This document shows, piece by piece, positions 60,034 to 64,000 of a DNA stretch of 64,000 nucleotides. The notes beneath the pieces were generated by a model. It did not search any database and was not told the origin of the DNA. It was given only the letters and a program-made list of their open reading frames with translations. A program made the translations under genes and the position numbers. The stretch comes from Siphonodentalium dalli. Taxonomy: Eukaryota; Mollusca; Scaphopoda; Gadilida; Siphonodentaliidae. The stretch spans positions 20,710,991 to 20,774,990 of the forward strand of contig CP136061.1 in the NCBI GenBank assembly GCA_032622095.1, given 5' to 3'. How positions within the stretch are numbered: the first letter of the stretch is position 1; each line of letters opens with the position of its first letter.

Positions 60034-60352
60034 CAACCCTTCTATACGAGTAGGAAATATTCAGATAATAAGTTCAACATACAGTCCTCAAAATTAGCCA
60101 CAGCAATAAGTAATGCCATAACAACATTTGGAATCTAAGTATTAAATTGCCATGGGAAATTTTCCCTAATTTTGAGGGCTGCACATTGGTTGTTTGTTGA
60201 ACTTATTATCTAAACATTTCCCAGAAAAGAATATGAATCCTTCATCACTTGTAATAACGTTTTGTCATACTGTCTGCTCATTTATAATAGACCATTCCAA
60301 TGTATATTTTTATAACTGAGTGGGAGAATCCATTTAGTAAAGAAAAGGTACA
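60034..60352. mobile_element. TTAA-type MITE (CTATACTAAATGG family), decayed
   Basis: Left CCCTTCTATACGAG, right CATTTAGTAAAGAAAAGG. Inside lies an inverted pair CAGTCCTCAAAATTAG / CTAATTTTGAGGGCTG. Confidence 0.55.
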
Positions 60353-63300
60353 AAACAAATATTATTGGGAGCATGGAGTGTGGGATGGCCACAAATTTAA
60401 AAACTAACAAGAAAGTCATAACTTGCTTAAATGAAAATAGATGCCAATGAAATTAAAACCATATGCAATATTCTAATAAACTATGATTTTGTTTATATAA
60501 ACAAACATCAAAGAGTTATTTATCGATGCAGATTAAACAAAATATCACTATCTACATTCCCAGTAATATGAGTATATACCATTCATCCCAAATCAATTTA
60601 TTTTATACCATGATATCTCTAAGAAAAAAATCTTAGTAGAAACAATTTTTGCTCCCTAACTTGGCCATTGCAGAGCTAGAAATTAGCATTAATTAATTAG
60701 TAAATGAACTTCAATTATGAATTTATGAACAGCTACATGATTAAAATTTAAATGGCAATTGTTGTTGTTCGTAAAATTAAACAAACCAATATCGATGTGA
60801 GTGGTCCAACAATTTGCTATGGGTCCCTATTTGCTGAGGCCTCTTAAGTTAATCTCAGCTGTAGCTCATTTGAATACAAATGAATTAAGCCTCGTAAAAC
60901 ACTGCTATTAAAATGTTTTATTATATTTCACTTAGACAGTCCTTGAAATTGGAACTTAAATTCTTCTATGGCATTGCTTCACACTTTAAATTCTAAATTA
61001 TCTTTCTACGTTTTTTTTTACAGCATTGGCTTTTGCCATTGCAACTTTTGTGGGCGGCTTGGAGATCAATATATAAGAGACCAATAAAATGTAATTCGCT
61101 CCGAAACATGCGTATTAATAATTTGTGCTAATTTTATTGATTCAGTGTGAGGCCATAAGTATGTGTGCATGCTTCATTTGGTTAGTGGTATGATGATGCT
61201 ATTATGGAAATTGTGGCTTAAGTCCTGAAGAAGGTACTATAAATCATTGTTAATATGGAATCTTAGAGAAAATTTATTTGGTAACTTTCTTCTTTTTTAT
61301 TTCAGAAATAAATTTTGACAGATGAAATTATAAGGGACGAAGGCATCCACACCTAAGACCTCTGCGATTAATTATTGTGGCTTGGGATAATGAGATATCC
61401 ACAAAGTGACCTCGATCTTCAAATAGATTTTTTAAATAAATAATACTAAATGAATATAATGTTAATTAATTCTTTATATTTAAATTAATTAAACTTCTGA
61501 TATCTGATTCTGAACTCCCTTACACTGGTCAGGTACGTTATACTACGAACCGGCGGCTGGTTCAGCTGGGGCAAGGACCATGCAGTCCAATGGGTCGAAA
61601 TTCATCAGCGACAACTGACTTTAAATTTCTACTTCATCGAAGTAAAATTCTACAGCATTCATGATTGTTCATTGCTTCACATGTACGGTGCTTCTTCAGT
61701 GCGCGAAAACAAATATTAATTAAAAATTTAGAACAAGACGTCATGGTGCGCAAAATTGCAGTTGGCACCCAAGAAGAAAGAAAGAAGAAGACATAGATCT
61801 TCAAACTCACAAGAATGCAAAGAGGGTGTAAACTTCAAAAATATCGTTTCGAAGCTTCACATGATGTGTGACCTTCACAAATTATAATACATTTAGATAT
61901 TTGAGTTTATTGACAAATCAAGGCCAAGAGCTTGAAGAGGAAGTCCACAAACATGCCTAAAATTATGGGGACCTCTAAACTTTCGTGAGGTCTAACCCAC
62001 CTCCAGACTCGGCCGGCCCTCATAATTGGTTAGAGCAATCAGCAATGCCGAAGCCAAACAATCTGAATTAAGAATAAGAATAACTTTGTCTTCAATAAAA
62101 CTAAGACGTAAGAGGGCTAGGCTCCATAACACGAAAGTGATGAATGGAATGGATCTGTGATAGTGTCCTGCAATGGCTGCATGAATACTGTTGGACCAGT
62201 AAATTATGAGTATATAATGACAGTAAGTATGTCATGACTATGAGTCTATGTGAACATTCAGACGACCATGATTCAATCGTAATTTTAGTGGAAGGATTTC
62301 CATCGTTGGAAGTAACCGGTATTTATAGACTGCGCATGCTCAAGTCAAAATCGCAAGTAAAAAAATAATATCAAGCACTGTTTGATTTTAGATTCGAAAT
62401 CGTGGCATATCCTTGCCCTTGGATACATATGTACCTCCACTTACGACGTAATCGCAGTCGTGTGTATGTAAAAATTGTGGCTGGAAGTGGAAAGATCGCA
62501 GGGCAGTCAATCACATGCTTTACGAACAACCTACAATATCATCATGTACGACAACATCGCAATCGTGTGAACAAAGTATCCACGATCTCGTCAGGCCCAA
62601 TTCCTCCATTTACTGATTTAGCCTATTTTAGGTTTAATAATAATACCATTTTTATATTTGTAACGTCACGTAAACGTGGTCATCTATGAGTCACTATGAG
62701 TCTGACTATGAGTATGACTGTGCATCTTTGTATATGACTGTATCATCCATCCAGGGCCTTGAGGGCAAATAATCTCACTCACTCAGAGATTGAGAGTCAG
62801 TTGACAAACCGATGTCAATTATAATTTAGATCAAGTTCAATTCCAATTTCTAACTATTTTTTTTTTAATTTAAAAACACAGTCTAACTTCAGATCATGAA
62901 AACACTTTATTTCAATTCAATGAAAACAGAAACGTTGTGTCAGCGAAATATCCTGATAATGTTGGATCACATCAGTTGTAACAGTATCAATATAAATAGG
63001 TTAGTCCGTGAAAAATAATGGAAAAATGGGCAAATAATAAACCTTTTCTTCAACGCGATCCTCCATTTTTGTTTGGTTACCAAGGAAGTCACGGAAACGA
63101 CCGAGAGCTATGCAAGTCCACTCTTCGGACAAAATATTGCTGCCGTATATATAACCGGTCATATAGTCCGGCAACCAAACCGCGATTTTTGGCCAATGTG
63201 GGTTTTCGCGTATAAAGTATTTTTCTTTGCGGATTCCAGTGACCTAGGGGTACATTCTGAAGAATCCACCGGCTTACTAGCTGGCAGCGTTGAGGGATTT

Positions 63301-64000
63301 GAGAAATTGGAGTAAATACCAAGATGGCCGTCAAAATGGTATCCTTGCCAAAGGGATGTTTCTACTGGTAAATAACAAGAAATGTATAGCACCAGCACAC
63401 TGTTTATGATTCTGGATCTCAATATGTTTTTTCAGCTGAATTTGTGATGATGGTTTCAAAGATGGCTGTCAAGATGGCAGCTTGAATTCGGGAAAATATT
63501 AGTTCCCAACAAAAAAACTAGTACCGGTATGTGGACTAGCTCCTATTGGCCAAAGGGCTAAAGTCAGTCTGACATAAATAGATATACAACCGGAACCTTG
63601 GTTGGTGTTTTCTTATGTAGATGAACACGAACCAAAATAAATCATGTCACTTAACTTATACTGAAATGATATGAACAAAATGTTGATATATAACACGCGT
63701 TCTGACAAAAATTATACTAGACTTGACAGTGGGTATCATTCATTTTTGTTTAACCATGTGTTCACCCTTTGTGGTACAACTTATATGCACTAATTATTTA
63801 GTAAATCAGATGGAAAGTTGATCTTATTCAATGAGTTGTTTTTTTATGGCAGAAGCCTGTAGTACCTTACAAAATATCCCTTATAAAAACCCACTCTGGT
63901 AAAAGCCTGGTTCTACTCTAATGTGGTAAAGTAAGGTTAACAATGTTTTTACTCAGTTAAAACCCATGTAAAAAGGACACACCCTTGTAAATTCCATGTA
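60353..64000. other. Upstream flank of AK9, largely featureless
   Basis: AT-rich. Two exon-like patches: CAG|CATTGGCTTTTGCC... at 61,022-61,076 (plus; ALAFAIATFVGGLEINI then stop) and a GC-richer patch at 61,535-61,620. Around 63,300-63,480 'aagatggc(c/t)gtcaa(a/g)atgg' recurs three times. No gene could be supported. Confidence 0.4.

Overview
This window is eukaryotic, AT-rich, repeat-laden DNA. The codon structure, GT-AG introns, abundant TACATGTA-type words and scattered short repeats of the 'aaggaccataactctgg' and 'ttgaaggtcaaggtcag' kind suggest a mollusc, most likely a bivalve. That taxon call is an inference from sequence style, not a database match. There are no bacterial-type genes, CRISPR arrays or RNA genes that I could support.

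One gene occupies almost the whole window. It is a minus-strand adenylate kinase 9-like gene (AK9), running from its first coding exon at 58,952 down to 7,165 and continuing beyond the left edge. I resolved 20 exons plus one candidate 33-bp microexon by joining GT-AG boundaries with matching codon phase. They encode the first adenylate-kinase-like domain (P-loop GKTCSGKT), an acidic linker, a CPV-containing module, the second kinase-like domain (P-loop GPPMSGKS), and a long acidic spacer built from small phase 1-1 exons. The exon holding the second P-loop has one base too many in a run of six G (plus strand), which would truncate the protein if real.

The introns are a showcase of repeats. (1) Many TTAA-flanked miniature elements (1 to 60 kb) with CCCTTT termini, piggyBac-like, carry one or two copies of a ~66-bp near-perfect hairpin that is shared between families with different termini. 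(2) hAT-type elements with 8-bp target duplications occur at 2,790, 20,847, 22,823, 49,294, 57,916 and 58,378. (3) A Helitron-like element lies at 15,008-17,937. (4) A 3.0-kb element with ~0.5-kb inverted termini starting CACTGTC and a 5-bp duplication lies at 26,653-29,653. (5) A Kolobok-like element (TTAA duplication, THAP-like remnant) lies at 43,403-46,246 inside a giant minisatellite.

The most striking structure is that several tandem arrays are seeded on splice sites of this gene. About 145 copies of a 53-bp unit (37.7-48.55 kb) repeat the 5' splice site of the exon at 48,556. A 52-bp array (18.55-19.48 kb) repeats the 3' splice site of the exon at 18,485. The 3' half of the exon at 54,901, with its donor, is tandemly copied three more times. 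The region right of 59 kb is largely featureless, with only weak exon-like patches near 61.0 and 61.55 kb.
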